Assembly (NCBI GenBank): GCA_003222065.1
Contig: QHUV01000021.1
Location: 1 to 17,720, forward strand
From: Gemmatimonadota bacterium
GTDB taxonomy: Bacteria; Gemmatimonadota; Gemmatimonadetes; Gemmatimonadales; Gemmatimonadaceae
Length of the DNA stretch: 17,720 bases
Direction of reading: 5' to 3'
Part shown: positions 1 through 6,845 of the stretch, piece after piece
How positions within the stretch are numbered: the stretch's first letter is position 1
How the letters are laid out: every line of letters begins with the position of its first letter
Translations under genes and position numbers: made by a program
Notes under the pieces: model-generated
What the model was told of the DNA's origin: nothing
The model's database searches: none
Seen by the model: only the letters and a program-made list of their open reading frames with translations

Positions 1-31
1 TTGTACCCGATGGCGGTGACGCCGCGCCAGT

Positions 32-37
32 TACTAT
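32..37 (+). promoter_or_regulatory. -10 element of a likely leaderless promoter
   Basis: TACTAT lies exactly 6 nt before the GTG at 44. The same TANNNT-N6-start arrangement occurs at 6105, 9560 and 15266. With a transcription start about 7 nt after the -10 box, the mRNA would begin at the start codon. No good -35 box is visible. Confidence 0.45.
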
Positions 38-43
38 CGCAGT

Positions 44-274
44 GTGGCGAGTCTTCGCCGCGTGCCAAGCGCCACTGAGATGAATCACGTCGCGAACATC
101 GATGACCGGGGGCGCCGCCGGCGACTCATCGGAGGCGTCGTATGGCTCGGCATCGCCACGGTGGCGACGGCGGTGTTGAGCTCACTGCGCGCTCGCGATG
201 GCTGGTACGCGCTCCTCGTCGTCCCGTTCACTCTCGCCGCGTTAGGCTACTTTCAAGCGCGCGAGCGGACGTGA
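44..274 (+). CDS. small two-helix membrane protein
   Basis: This is a 76-residue protein of no family I recognise. The N-terminal third is polar and ends in an Arg-rich stretch (DDRGRRRR). Two hydrophobic segments follow, at about residues 29-46 (GGVVWLGIATVATAVL) and 54-70 (WYALLVVPFTLAALGYF), separated by a short basic loop. It is therefore probably an inner-membrane protein. The GTG start at 44 is preferred because a TACTAT box sits 6 nt upstream; an ATG at 80 (MNHVAN) is the alternative and would give 64 residues. The next small gene begins immediately after the stop codon, which suggests co-transcription. A CGTTAGG motif encodes Leu-Gly near the end. Confidence 0.6.
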   Translation: MASLRRVPSATEMNHVANIDDRGRRRRLIGGVVWLGIATVATAVLSSLRARDGWYALLVVPFTLAALGYFQARERT

Positions 275-448
275 GTGGTGCGGGCCGCGCTCGGGGAGCG
301 CGAAGGCGAGGGTCCGCCGCTCACTCCCGATGTACAACGCCAGGCGCGTCGTCAGGCGTTAGGCGTTTGGGCTCGGTCGGTGTTGGTTGGAGTCGCGATC
401 ACGGGGCTGGTGTGGTGGGTATTGGATGTTCTGTCATCCCGAGCGTAG
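275..448 (+). CDS. small single-helix membrane protein
   Basis: This 57-residue ORF is too short for most gene finders. It begins with GTG directly after the TGA of the preceding gene (272-274). It has a polar, Gln/Arg-rich N-terminal half (PDVQRQARRQALG) and one clear hydrophobic segment (VLVGVAITGLVWWVLDVL). Its TAG stop lies inside the palindrome at 432-460, so the last residues (SSRA) come from the repeat. Back-to-back placement, a CGTTAGG motif in an Ala-Leu-Gly context and the membrane segment support a real gene, probably partnered with the upstream membrane protein. No function can be assigned. The ORF spanning this region in another frame is Arg-rich and unlikely. Confidence 0.5.
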   Translation: MVRAALGEREGEGPPLTPDVQRQARRQALGVWARSVLVGVAITGLVWWVLDVLSSRA

Positions 449-460
449 CGAGGGATGACA
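432..460. repeat. REP-like palindrome
   Basis: A 9-bp perfect stem (TGTCATCCC/GGGATGACA) encloses GAGCGTAGCGA. It belongs to the same family as 1815-1843, 8542-8572 and the two arms of 12895-13094. It lies between convergent genes ending at 448 and 470 and could act as a bidirectional terminator. Confidence 0.75.
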
Positions 461-469
461 ACTAGGCGA

Positions 470-1525
470 TCACTTCGTGATTCTGAGTCCCACGATACCA
501 GCCCACCACGCGATCCGTCCCTTGGGCCCGACCGCCCAGCCGGCGTTTGGGGCCTCGAAGCGCACGGAGTTGTACGCGACACTGTCGATCATGCGCCAGC
601 TCTCGCCGCCATCGGTGGAGAGCGCGGTACCGGCGAGGCCGACGGCGACGACGCTGGTGGTCCCTCCGAGGAACGACGCTGAGGAGAGATACCCGACGGG
701 CAACGGGCCTTTCGCGATGCGCCAGGTGCGCCCGCCGTCGTTTGTCAGGACGACATTGGGGAATCCGCCGCGCACCATCTGGTAGTCGCCGCCGACGGCG
801 ACCCCTTGGCGTCCGTCGCGAAAGGCGAGTGAAAAGATGCCTGACGAGGCGCTCCCGGCGTGCATCGGCGTCTCGGCGACGGTCCAGGTGCGGCCACGAT
901 CCGATGAGTGATACACGCGCGCCGTCGCGCCGCCGCCCGTGCCGATCCACACGCTGGACTCTCCGTCCACCGTTAGGCATGTGCCGCTGGCGGCGAACGC
1001 GGCCTCGCCGGCCAGGGCGGCGGGTATTCGCTCCGGGGGAACGCGCGTCCACGAGCCACCGCCGTCGTTCGTCGTCACGAGAAAGAACCGGCCGTCTACC
1101 GGATCGCTGAGCGCGATGCCGTGTTGCGCATCCCAGAACGCCACGGCGTCGAGGAAAACACCCTTCTGCTGCGTCGAGTAGACAAGCGACCAGTGCGCAC
1201 CGGCGTCCGTCGTCCGGTAGATCCGCGCCTGGCCTTTGTCGGCGTCGCCGGCGCTCATGAGCCACGCGCGCCGCGCGTCGAGGGCGCGCACGGCGCGGAA
1301 GTCGAGCGCCGACCCTGTCGGCACGCTATCGATGCGCCAAGTATGGCCCCCGTCGGTGCTGCGCGCGTATCGGCCGCGCGTCCCGCTGGCCCAGACGACG
1401 CTCGCGCCGGCGGTGCTCAGACCGCGGAACTCGGCGTCGGTGCCCGAAGTCGCCGTCGCCCACTGCGCGCCGGCGACGACCGGTATGACATAAAGCACGG
1501 CAATGAGTAAACTCTTACACATCAT
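470..1525 (-). CDS. secreted Asp-box (BNR/YCF48-like) beta-propeller
   Basis: This is a 351-residue protein with an N-terminal signal peptide (hydrophobic residues 5-19, AGA-Q cleavage near 20). Six Asp-box motifs of the S/T-x-D-x-G-x-x-W type occur at about residues 56-63, 105-112, 152-159, 207-214, 261-268 and 303-310. The count and spacing suit a propeller of the sialidase-BNR/YCF48 class. Asp boxes mark the fold and are not catalytic, and I see no sialidase active-site arginine pattern, so no enzyme activity should be assumed. A Cys at 183 is isolated. The gene starts at the first of two adjacent ATGs. It lies 30 nt downstream of a small membrane protein on the same strand, probably in one operon, and ends beside the palindrome at 432-460. 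Confidence 0.85.
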   Translation of the reverse strand: MMCKSLLIAVLYVIPVVAGAQWATATSGTDAEFRGLSTAGASVVWASGTRGRYARSTDGGHTWRIDSVPTGSALDFRAVRALDARRAWLMSAGDADKGQARIYRTTDAGAHWSLVYSTQQKGVFLDAVAFWDAQHGIALSDPVDGRFFLVTTNDGGGSWTRVPPERIPAALAGEAAFAASGTCLTVDGESSVWIGTGGGATARVYHSSDRGRTWTVAETPMHAGSASSGIFSLAFRDGRQGVAVGGDYQMVRGGFPNVVLTNDGGRTWRIAKGPLPVGYLSSASFLGGTTSVVAVGLAGTALSTDGGESWRMIDSVAYNSVRFEAPNAGWAVGPKGRIAWWAGIVGLRITK

Positions 1526-1555
1526 GTCGTCCGGATCAGTGGGTTCTCGACGATG

Positions 1556-1771
1556 CTACCGCTCGAGACCGTCAAGCACTTCCATTAGCCAGGTGTCCCG
1601 CCGAAAGGCAAAATAGAAGCACAAGACGGCTCCGACGAACAGGGCCACGCTCTGCGTCCAATAACGATGCTTGTCGTCCCGTAGGAACCAGATTCCCAAC
1701 GGGACGAACAGGACGCCAAGGAGAGAGAGCGTCGATCGTACGAGGCAGCCGGGGCGAGGGAGATTGGCCAT
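1556..1771 (-). CDS. small two-helix membrane protein
   Basis: This 71-residue protein has an ATG start. Two hydrophobic segments are visible, at about residues 14-29 (LSLLGVLFVPLGIWFL) and 40-56 (QSVALFVGAVLCFYFAF), joined by a short charged loop (RDDKHRYW) and followed by an acidic tail. I do not recognise a family. It is the first gene of an apparent two-gene minus-strand unit with the Asp-box propeller 30 nt downstream. It is divergent from the threonine dehydratase gene, with a REP-like palindrome in the shared upstream region. No ribosome binding site is obvious. Confidence 0.6.
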   Translation of the reverse strand: MANLPRPGCLVRSTLSLLGVLFVPLGIWFLRDDKHRYWTQSVALFVGAVLCFYFAFRRDTWLMEVLDGLER

Positions 1772-1814
1772 ATCTTGCCAGGACGCGTGAGGGACCTATG
1801 ACGCTACGAATACC

Positions 1815-1843
1815 CGTCATCCCTCGCTTCGCTCGGGACGACG
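1815..1843. repeat. REP-like palindrome, degenerate
   Basis: CGTCATCCC and GGGACGACG (one mismatch) enclose TCGCTTCGCTC. On the minus strand it reads as the family consensus GTCRTCCCGAGCGAAGCGAG. It lies between divergent genes, so it cannot be explained as a terminator here. Confidence 0.65.
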
Positions 1844-1893
1844 GCCCTGTCGACGTCGCGATGCTAGACTTGCTCATCGTAATTTCCTCGACC

Positions 1894-2844
1894 ATGCCCA
1901 CTCTCTCCGACATTGTCGCTGCCCGCGAGCGGATCCGCGACCGCGTTCACCTGACACCCGTGCTCTCCGCCACTCGCCTCGGCGCGACGGTCGGCACGGT
2001 GCTCATGCACAAATGCGAATCCTTACAGAAGACCGGATCGTTCAAGGTGCGCGGCGCGCTCAACCGGCTGGCGCAGCTCGACGACGCCGCGCGAGCGCGG
2101 GGTGTGATCACCGTCTCGGCGGGAAACCACGCGCAGGCGCTTGCGTGGGCGTCGCGCGACGCCGGCGTACGCTGCACCGTCGTCATGCCGACGACCGCAT
2201 CCCCCACGAAGGTGGACGCGAGTCGCGGCTATGGCGCCGAGGTCGTGCTGTATGGAACGAGTGGCATGGAGGCGTTCGCGCGCGCCCACGAGCTTTCAGT
2301 CGAGCGATCACTGACCTTCGTGCATCCTTTCGATGACGAAGCCGTCATGGCTGGGCAGGGCACCGTCGGCCTCGAGCTACTCGAGCAGGCCGAGGCGATC
2401 GACGACGTCGTCGTCTCGATCGGCGGCGGTGGGCTCATCGCCGGCATCGCGGTGGCGATCAAAGAGCGACGTCCGTCGATTCGCGTCTACGGCGTCGAGC
2501 CGACGGGCGCCGCGGTGATGCGCAAGAGTCTCGACGCGGGTCACCCCGTTAGGCTCGAAGGGATGAAGACGATCGCCGACGGCCTCGCCGCGCCGATGGC
2601 GGGCGACCTCACGTTCCCACTCGTGCAGCGTTACGTGGATGATGTCGTGCTCGTGAGCGATGACGAGATCGCGGCGGCGATGCGCGAGCTGCTCTTCTCG
2701 GCGAAGCTGTTGACGGAAGGAGGCGGAGCGGCGGCGACGGCTGCGGTACTCTCTGGCAAAGTGCCGGTAGAAGGGCGTCGAGTGGTTGCCGTGATCAGTG
2801 GGGGGAATATCGACGCGTTCAGGGTGAAAGAGATTCTCGGATAA
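1894..2844 (+). CDS. ilvA: threonine dehydratase, short PLP-dependent form
   Basis: Deaminates threonine (and probably serine) to 2-oxobutyrate (or pyruvate) and ammonia, in the cytoplasm. The 316 residues match the length of the catalytic domain alone. No regulatory ACT domain follows, so it resembles the short ilvA/tdcB type and may not be feedback-inhibited by isoleucine. Visible motifs are GSFKVRGA with the PLP-binding Lys51, SAGNHAQ (75-80), the phosphate-binding GGGGL loop (177-181) and SGGNID near the C-terminus. The ATG at 1894 is chosen because the family begins with a TL-DI-AARERI helix, while an upstream ATG at 1798 would translate the palindrome at 1815-1843. TAATTT at 1880-1885 is a possible -10 box. 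The catabolic or biosynthetic role cannot be decided from the sequence. Confidence 0.88.
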   Translation: MPTLSDIVAARERIRDRVHLTPVLSATRLGATVGTVLMHKCESLQKTGSFKVRGALNRLAQLDDAARARGVITVSAGNHAQALAWASRDAGVRCTVVMPTTASPTKVDASRGYGAEVVLYGTSGMEAFARAHELSVERSLTFVHPFDDEAVMAGQGTVGLELLEQAEAIDDVVVSIGGGGLIAGIAVAIKERRPSIRVYGVEPTGAAVMRKSLDAGHPVRLEGMKTIADGLAAPMAGDLTFPLVQRYVDDVVLVSDDEIAAAMRELLFSAKLLTEGGGAAATAAVLSGKVPVEGRRVVAVISGGNIDAFRVKEILG

Positions 2845-2849
2845 CGGCT

Positions 2850-2890
2850 AAAAGAGCGAGCCGAAAAGAGCGAGCCGAAAAGAGCGAACG
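2850..2890. repeat. 14-bp tandem repeat, three units
   Basis: AAAAGAGCGAGCCG occurs at 2850-2863 and 2864-2877, and a decayed copy follows at 2878-2890. Inverted partial copies follow at 2946-2955 (TTTTCGGCTC) and 2962-2975 (CCGGCTCGCTCTCT), the latter inside the end of the PAP2 gene. Long-range pairing between the convergent gene ends is possible. Confidence 0.7.
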
Positions 2891-2902
2891 AATAAGGAAA
2901 TC

Positions 2903-2921
2903 GGGCGCGCCCGGCGCGCCC
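2903..2921. terminator. GC-rich hairpin between convergent genes
   Basis: GGGCGCGC (2903-2910) and GCGCGCCC (2914-2921) form an 8-bp stem with a CCG loop, 59 nt past the dehydratase stop. No T tract follows, so the terminator role is inferred from position. Confidence 0.45.
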
Positions 2922-2957
2922 GTCTGTCCGATTCCGCAAACGTCGTTTTCGGCTCCC

Positions 2958-3656
2958 CTATCCGGCTCGCTCTCTTGCGCTCTCGTCTCGAAATGCCAGA
3001 CTCGTCATAAGAAACCACACGATTCCCACTATCACCCCAGCCAAGACATCGATTGGCCAATGCACTCCCAGGTATATCCTTGAGTAGAGACTCAACAACG
3101 AGACCGGCACGAGGAGCCAATACGTCCACGTCCACCCACGCTCTCGATGGAGGATCGCGGCCACGGTGAAGAGGACGGCGATGCTGGCGATGGCGTGGCC
3201 GCTCGGAAAGGAGGACCAGCCGTACCAACCGCGGTGTGGGAAGAGGTCAGGGCGCGGGCGCCCGTACAGGTCCTTGAGTGCGGGATTGAGGATGTAGCTG
3301 CCGAGTTGGACGATGAGCAGGCGCATCGCGAGGTGCGGACGCTTCGCGCGTGCCCAGAGCCACCACACGCCGGCGAGCACACCGGGGATGAGCGTGATGT
3401 TCGTGCCTAACCAGGGCGAGGCGTAGATCAGAGCGTCGAGCCAGGCGGGCAGATGCACGTGCCACGCGGTCATGAGCGAGCGCTCCCACTGCGTCCCGTG
3501 CTGCCAACCGCCGGACCGCTTCGCCCACGCGGCGACCGCCATGCCGCTGAGGAAGGCAAACGAATATCCGGCGGCGATGGTCAACCAGCGCTGTCGCCAC
3601 CATGGCCGTGTTTCGCTCGACGCGACACGCGCAACCTCGAGATCGGTCTTCTCCAC
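2958..3656 (-). CDS. PAP2-family membrane phosphatase
   Basis: This is an integral membrane phosphatase of about 232 residues. All three PAP2 signature motifs are intact: KX6RP (Lys128 to Arg135-Pro136), PSGH (151-154, with the general-acid His) and SRX5HX3D (192-203, with nucleophile His and Asp). Several hydrophobic segments surround them. The family dephosphorylates lipid phosphates such as phosphatidic acid, PGP or undecaprenyl pyrophosphate; the substrate cannot be read from the sequence. The start is uncertain. The open frame extends to 3923, but that part is antisense to the gene at 3766 and is Ser/Arg/Cys-rich, so the GTG at 3656 (or TTG at 3665) is preferred. The gene is divergent from the 3766 gene and convergent with the dehydratase. 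Confidence 0.85.
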   Translation of the reverse strand: MEKTDLEVARVASSETRPWWRQRWLTIAAGYSFAFLSGMAVAAWAKRSGGWQHGTQWERSLMTAWHVHLPAWLDALIYASPWLGTNITLIPGVLAGVWWLWARAKRPHLAMRLLIVQLGSYILNPALKDLYGRPRPDLFPHRGWYGWSSFPSGHAIASIAVLFTVAAILHRERGWTWTYWLLVPVSLLSLYSRIYLGVHWPIDVLAGVIVGIVWFLMTSLAFRDESARERAG

Positions 3657-3765
3657 CCAAGCCAACTGAGCAGGGAGCGCGCCAGCGCGCGAGTAGCGTC
3701 TGGAACGGTTGCTGCCGTCAAAGAGGACAGATTCGCGTCGAGCACACTTCACTGGAGAAACGAAC

Positions 3766-4026
3766 ATGACGGATCGCGAGCGGTCGAAGGACGAACAGCA
3801 GCAAAAGGATGACGCCGACGCGACGGAGTCGCTAAAGGGCAAGGACGTGATGCGCGGTCGGAGCTTTGCGGGCGCGAACATCGCCAACACGGAACGCCAG
3901 CAGACGCGCGATCGCCAGCGCATTGCCGGTCATGGCGGCGAGCCACTCGATGAGAGTGGCGAGATGGTGACGGACGCCGAGATCGAGGCGCGCGAGGAGC
4001 GACGGGCGGAGCGGAACGAAGACTGA
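3766..4026 (+). CDS. small, highly charged hydrophilic protein
   Basis: This 86-residue protein is rich in Asp, Glu, Arg, Lys and Gln. It has no hydrophobic core and is probably disordered or helical (DEQQQKDDADATE; a C-terminal EAREERRAERNED stretch). GGAG at 3754-3757 lies 8 nt before the ATG, one of the clearest Shine-Dalgarno sequences in the window, which favours this start over the upstream ATG at 3709. The composition is reminiscent of small stress-associated or nucleic-acid-associated proteins, but I recognise no family and assign no function. It faces the thioesterase gene across a 66-nt convergent gap with a hairpin. Confidence 0.65.
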   Translation: MTDRERSKDEQQQKDDADATESLKGKDVMRGRSFAGANIANTERQQTRDRQRIAGHGGEPLDESGEMVTDAEIEAREERRAERNED

Positions 4027-4031
4027 GAATG

Positions 4032-4082
4032 GTGGTCGGCGGTCTCTCGTCAGTCGTCGCCGATTCCGAATTCACCGACCAC
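4032..4082. terminator. inverted repeat between convergent genes
   Basis: GTGGTCGG (4032-4039) and CCGACCAC (4075-4082) form an 8-bp perfect stem around a 35-nt interior. It fills most of the gap between two convergent genes. The terminator role is inferred from position; there is no T tract. Confidence 0.4.
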
Positions 4083-4092
4083 TGACTGCTGA

Positions 4093-4527
4093 TCACACAA
4101 CGGTCATCATTGTTCCCGTCATCGTCGCGACGAGCTTTTCCTCTTTGCCGGTAATGGCGACGACATCGGCCCGGCAGACTGTGATTGTGCGTCCGGCGCG
4201 GATCACGCGTGCGCGCGCCTCGAGCCGCTCGCCGACGGCGGGCGCGAGCAGATTGAGCTTGAACTCGACGCTGAGGACGCGCGCCGTCGCCGGCATCAGG
4301 GTGTGCGCCGCGTAGCCGCACGCGCTGTCCGCGACCGCGGCAACGATGCCGGCGTGGAGGAATCCATCCTGCTGCGTGAGATCTTCGCGAAATGGCAACA
4401 CGACGTCGACTGCGCCCGGGTCGACCGCGCCTAACGACGCGCCGATCGTCACCATCGCCCGCTGCTCGGCGAAGCTGCGTTGGACGCGGGTGGCGTAGTC
4501 GGGGTCAGGCGGAGCAAACGTGCTCAT
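4093..4527 (-). CDS. PaaI-type hotdog-fold thioesterase
   Basis: This is a 144-residue single hotdog domain of the PaaI/YbgC-like class, which hydrolyses acyl- or aryl-CoA thioesters in the cytoplasm. The motif DGFLHAGIVAAVADSACG (about 54-71) matches the family's H-G-G/A...D/E helix: His58 and Asp67 are the likely catalytic pair and sit at the start of the long helix. A strand with LSVEFKLNLLAPA follows, then the alternating C-terminal strands. The ATG at 4527 is preferred over an upstream start at 4578 because the gene then begins 17 nt after the stop of the upstream plug protein gene, with AGGA at suitable spacing. Substrate unknown. A CGTTAGG motif (4430) encodes Leu-Gly. Confidence 0.82.
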   Translation of the reverse strand: MSTFAPPDPDYATRVQRSFAEQRAMVTIGASLGAVDPGAVDVVLPFREDLTQQDGFLHAGIVAAVADSACGYAAHTLMPATARVLSVEFKLNLLAPAVGERLEARARVIRAGRTITVCRADVVAITGKEEKLVATMTGTMMTVV

Positions 4528-4544
4528 CGGACCGTCCTGACGGG

Positions 4545-5981
4545 TCACCGCTTTCGATTGATCCGCCGCTCCGTCCAAATCACGACCGTCGTGCAGCCAG
4601 TCAATCCGGGCTGCTGGAACTGCGCCGGCGTCGTCGAGCCATTGTAGACCTCGAGCGCCGCGACTTCCTCCGGGCGAACATAGGTATCGAGATCACCCGG
4701 CGTCATCTGCTGCCACGGCGCGCCGTCGACGTAAAACGTCACGCAGCCGCCGGTCGGGTTGCGTGAGCTCGTGATGACGTTCGTCCCGTTGCCCCCGGGT
4801 TGCACGCGAACCCCGGGCACGGTGCGCAGCATGTCACTGAATTGCACGGTCTGCCGCGTCTTCAATTGATCGGCGTCGAGATAGTAGCCCATGCCGCTCT
4901 TCTTCCGATCGGCGAACCCGACGTCGCTGAGCCCGTGCTCCCGGTTCGCGGTGACGCGCATCTCGCTCAACACCGGCACGTAGTCCGTCATCTTCACGGT
5001 CACGTTCTGCGGGTTCGCCGCCGAGAGCTCCACGGCGACTTCCGTCGGCGCGAAGCCGAGCTGCCGGATCTCGAGCGTCTGCGTGCCGGAGGGCAAGCTG
5101 TCGAGCGTGAAGTCGCCGTTGGCGCGCGTTTTGGTTGCCGCGCCCGTGTTCTGCAGCTCGACGCGTGCCCCGACGATCGGCTGACCGTACTTGTTGAGGA
5201 TTTTCCCCGTCACGCGCGAACGTCCGCGCACGATCGTCGTCTTCGCGCCGGTATCCGTCGACGCCGATGCAACCACCTGAGATGTTGATGAAATGCTCAT
5301 GCTGCGCATCGCCAGGAGGTTAGTCCCGCTGGTCCCTCCGAGCTCGACCGGCACCTCGCCCGTCTGCACGCCGCCGCGGAAGACCTGCAGCTTTCCGTTC
5401 ATCGTCTCCGGCAGGCCGCAGATGCGGTACCTGCCGTCAGCGCCGATCTGCTGCTCGCGCACGCGCGGCGTCTTCTTGAACCCGAGCGGATCGGACTCGT
5501 ACCAGAGCAACGAGACCTTCGCGCCTTGGGCTGCCGCTTCCGTGTCGGCGTCGCGCACGAAGCCGACGAGCGCCGCGGGGCCTAACGCGCGCCGCGCCGC
5601 CGTGCACAGAAGGGAGACGAGCGTCTCATTCCCCGGCACGGAGAGGAAGATCTCTTTGTCGTCGCCAGCCGCGAACGACATCGGCTGCGTCACGAGCGAG
5701 ATCCCGAGCGTGTCGAGCAGCGGATGGATGACGAGCAGCCGATGCTGCCCGGCGGATACGCTGTCGATGCGGTAGCGTCCGAGGGAGTCCGTGACCGCCT
5801 CGCGCGTCGTGTTTTCGACGCGAACCAATGCACCCCGGAGAGGGATCTCGTGGAGGCTGTCGGTGACGATCCCGCGGAGGGACGCTACGCCGGCGGGGGA
5901 GGCAGGCGCGGGTGTCTGCGCGCCGGCGATAACGGCGCCGAGCGCGGCAATGATGGGAGTGGAGAGAATACGCTTCAACAC
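4545..5981 (-). CDS. secreted carboxypeptidase-regulatory/TonB-plug protein without barrel
   Basis: This 478-residue exported protein has a signal peptide (about 1-21, ending AGA-Q). A CarboxypepD-regulatory-like domain is seen at about 34-100 (SLRGIVTDSL...GALVRVENT), a divergent second region at about 140-230, and another regulatory domain at about 255-335 (VTGKILNKYGQPIVGARVEL). A TonB-receptor plug-like region runs from about 355 to the end (FSDMLRTVPGVRV, CVTFYVDGAPW, EEVAALEVYNG). The protein stops there: the 22-strand outer-membrane barrel is absent. Two Cys flank the plug core (GGCVTFYV and TGCTTVVIW) and could form a disulfide. The start is GTG. On the minus strand a CATTTT sequence lies 6 nt upstream, resembling the leaderless pattern. 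The thioesterase gene follows 17 nt downstream. Confidence 0.8.
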   Translation of the reverse strand: MLKRILSTPIIAALGAVIAGAQTPAPASPAGVASLRGIVTDSLHEIPLRGALVRVENTTREAVTDSLGRYRIDSVSAGQHRLLVIHPLLDTLGISLVTQPMSFAAGDDKEIFLSVPGNETLVSLLCTAARRALGPAALVGFVRDADTEAAAQGAKVSLLWYESDPLGFKKTPRVREQQIGADGRYRICGLPETMNGKLQVFRGGVQTGEVPVELGGTSGTNLLAMRSMSISSTSQVVASASTDTGAKTTIVRGRSRVTGKILNKYGQPIVGARVELQNTGAATKTRANGDFTLDSLPSGTQTLEIRQLGFAPTEVAVELSAANPQNVTVKMTDYVPVLSEMRVTANREHGLSDVGFADRKKSGMGYYLDADQLKTRQTVQFSDMLRTVPGVRVQPGGNGTNVITSSRNPTGGCVTFYVDGAPWQQMTPGDLDTYVRPEEVAALEVYNGSTTPAQFQQPGLTGCTTVVIWTERRINRKR

Positions 5982-6097
5982 AGCGTGAAAATGATGAGGG
6001 AGGGACCGACCGGATACTGATAGCCGGGTACGTCATAACCTATGGCGCTGATCCCGGTTCCCTCAACCTCTAAAGCTCGTGAGCACGTCACTCCCTG

Positions 6098-6116
6098 GCC
6101 GGGCTATTTTCCCGGC
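6098..6116 (+). promoter_or_regulatory. leaderless promoter with dyad over the -10 box
   Basis: TATTTT (6105-6110) lies exactly 6 nt before the ATG at 6117. It sits in the 7-nt centre (CTATTTT) of a perfect inverted repeat, GCCGGG (6098-6103) and CCCGGC (6111-6116). If transcription starts at the ATG, the downstream arm is not transcribed, so the dyad is better read as a DNA operator than as an RNA hairpin. No clear -35 box. Confidence 0.5.
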
Positions 6117-6845
6117 ATGTATGTGCTGACGGACGCGTGCGTGACCATTGTCGGGGCTGGCCGGCTGGGCAAGGCGCTGGCAAACGCCATGAAAGGCGCC
6201 GAGCTGCGCGTTTCCGGTCCTTTAGGCAAGGGCGCGGATGGGAGCGGGGCGGACATCGTGCTCCTTTGCGTTCCGGACGCCGCCATCGGCGACGCGGCGC
6301 GAGCGGTCAAGCGGGGACCCCTCGTCGGCCACTGCTCGGGCGCGTCTACCCTCGCCCCACTCGCGCCTCACGAAGCCTTTTCGATGCACCCGTTGATGAC
6401 GGTCGCCGAAGGGGCGGCGGTCTCGTTCGCCGGAGCGGGTTGCGCGGTCGCCGGTAGCACCGAACGAGCGCGGGACGCATCGATTGCACTCGCCGAACGT
6501 CTGTACATGCGGCCATTCACCGTCGCCGACGGCGACCGCGACCCATACCACGCGGCGGCGTCCATGGCGTCGAACTATCTCGTCACGCTCGAGGACGCCG
6601 CCGAACGACTCGGCGCCGTTGCCGGCGTCGAGCGAGAGCTTTTCGTCCCACTCGTTAGGGCCGCCGTCGAGAACTGGGCTCGGCTCGGCGGTCGACGGGC
6701 GCTCACGGGTCCGATCGTTCGGGGCGATGCCGCGACCGCGGCGCGACAGCGCGACGCCGTCGCGGCGCGCACTCCCGAGCTGCTGCCGCTCTGGGACGCG
6801 CTCACCGAGGCGACGCGAGCACTCGCGCGCGGCAAGGGATCGTGA
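6117..6845 (+). CDS. Rossmann-like DUF2520 oxidoreductase-like protein
   Basis: This 242-residue protein has an NAD(P)-binding Rossmann fold (TIVGAGRLGKALA, GxGxxG at 13-18) followed by a DUF2520-type helical domain: FSMHPLMT, then SMASNYLVTLEDAAERLG and ALTGPIVRGDAATAARQ. It has the architecture of ketopantoate or 6-phosphogluconate reductase-like dehydrogenases, and DUF2520 proteins are commonly found beside panC. Here it starts a tight operon with panC and panB, so a role in pantothenate synthesis, possibly ketopantoate reduction, is a reasonable inference but unproven. The ATG at 6117 is chosen over an upstream ATG at 6042 because the protein then begins just before the Rossmann strand and a TATTTT box is 6 nt upstream. 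Its stop overlaps the panC start by 4 nt (GTGA). Confidence 0.85.
   Translation: MYVLTDACVTIVGAGRLGKALANAMKGAELRVSGPLGKGADGSGADIVLLCVPDAAIGDAARAVKRGPLVGHCSGASTLAPLAPHEAFSMHPLMTVAEGAAVSFAGAGCAVAGSTERARDASIALAERLYMRPFTVADGDRDPYHAAASMASNYLVTLEDAAERLGAVAGVERELFVPLVRAAVENWARLGGRRALTGPIVRGDAATAARQRDAVAARTPELLPLWDALTEATRALARGKGS

Noticed and set aside
462..1265. Long Arg-rich minus-strand frame, and plus-strand frames at 547-1110 and 1121-1510
   Set aside because: Low-complexity Arg/Ala/Pro translations that shadow the Asp-box propeller gene, which has a signal peptide and six clear motifs.
1798..1893. N-terminal extension of the threonine dehydratase
   Set aside because: It translates the palindrome at 1815-1843 and has no counterpart in the family; the conserved N-terminus begins at 1894.
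3657..3923. N-terminal extension of the PAP2 protein
   Set aside because: Ser/Cys/Arg-rich, and antisense to a gene with a good Shine-Dalgarno sequence at 3754-3757.
3749..4321. Minus-strand frame of 190 codons
   Set aside because: Arg/Pro-rich shadow of the 3766 gene and the thioesterase.
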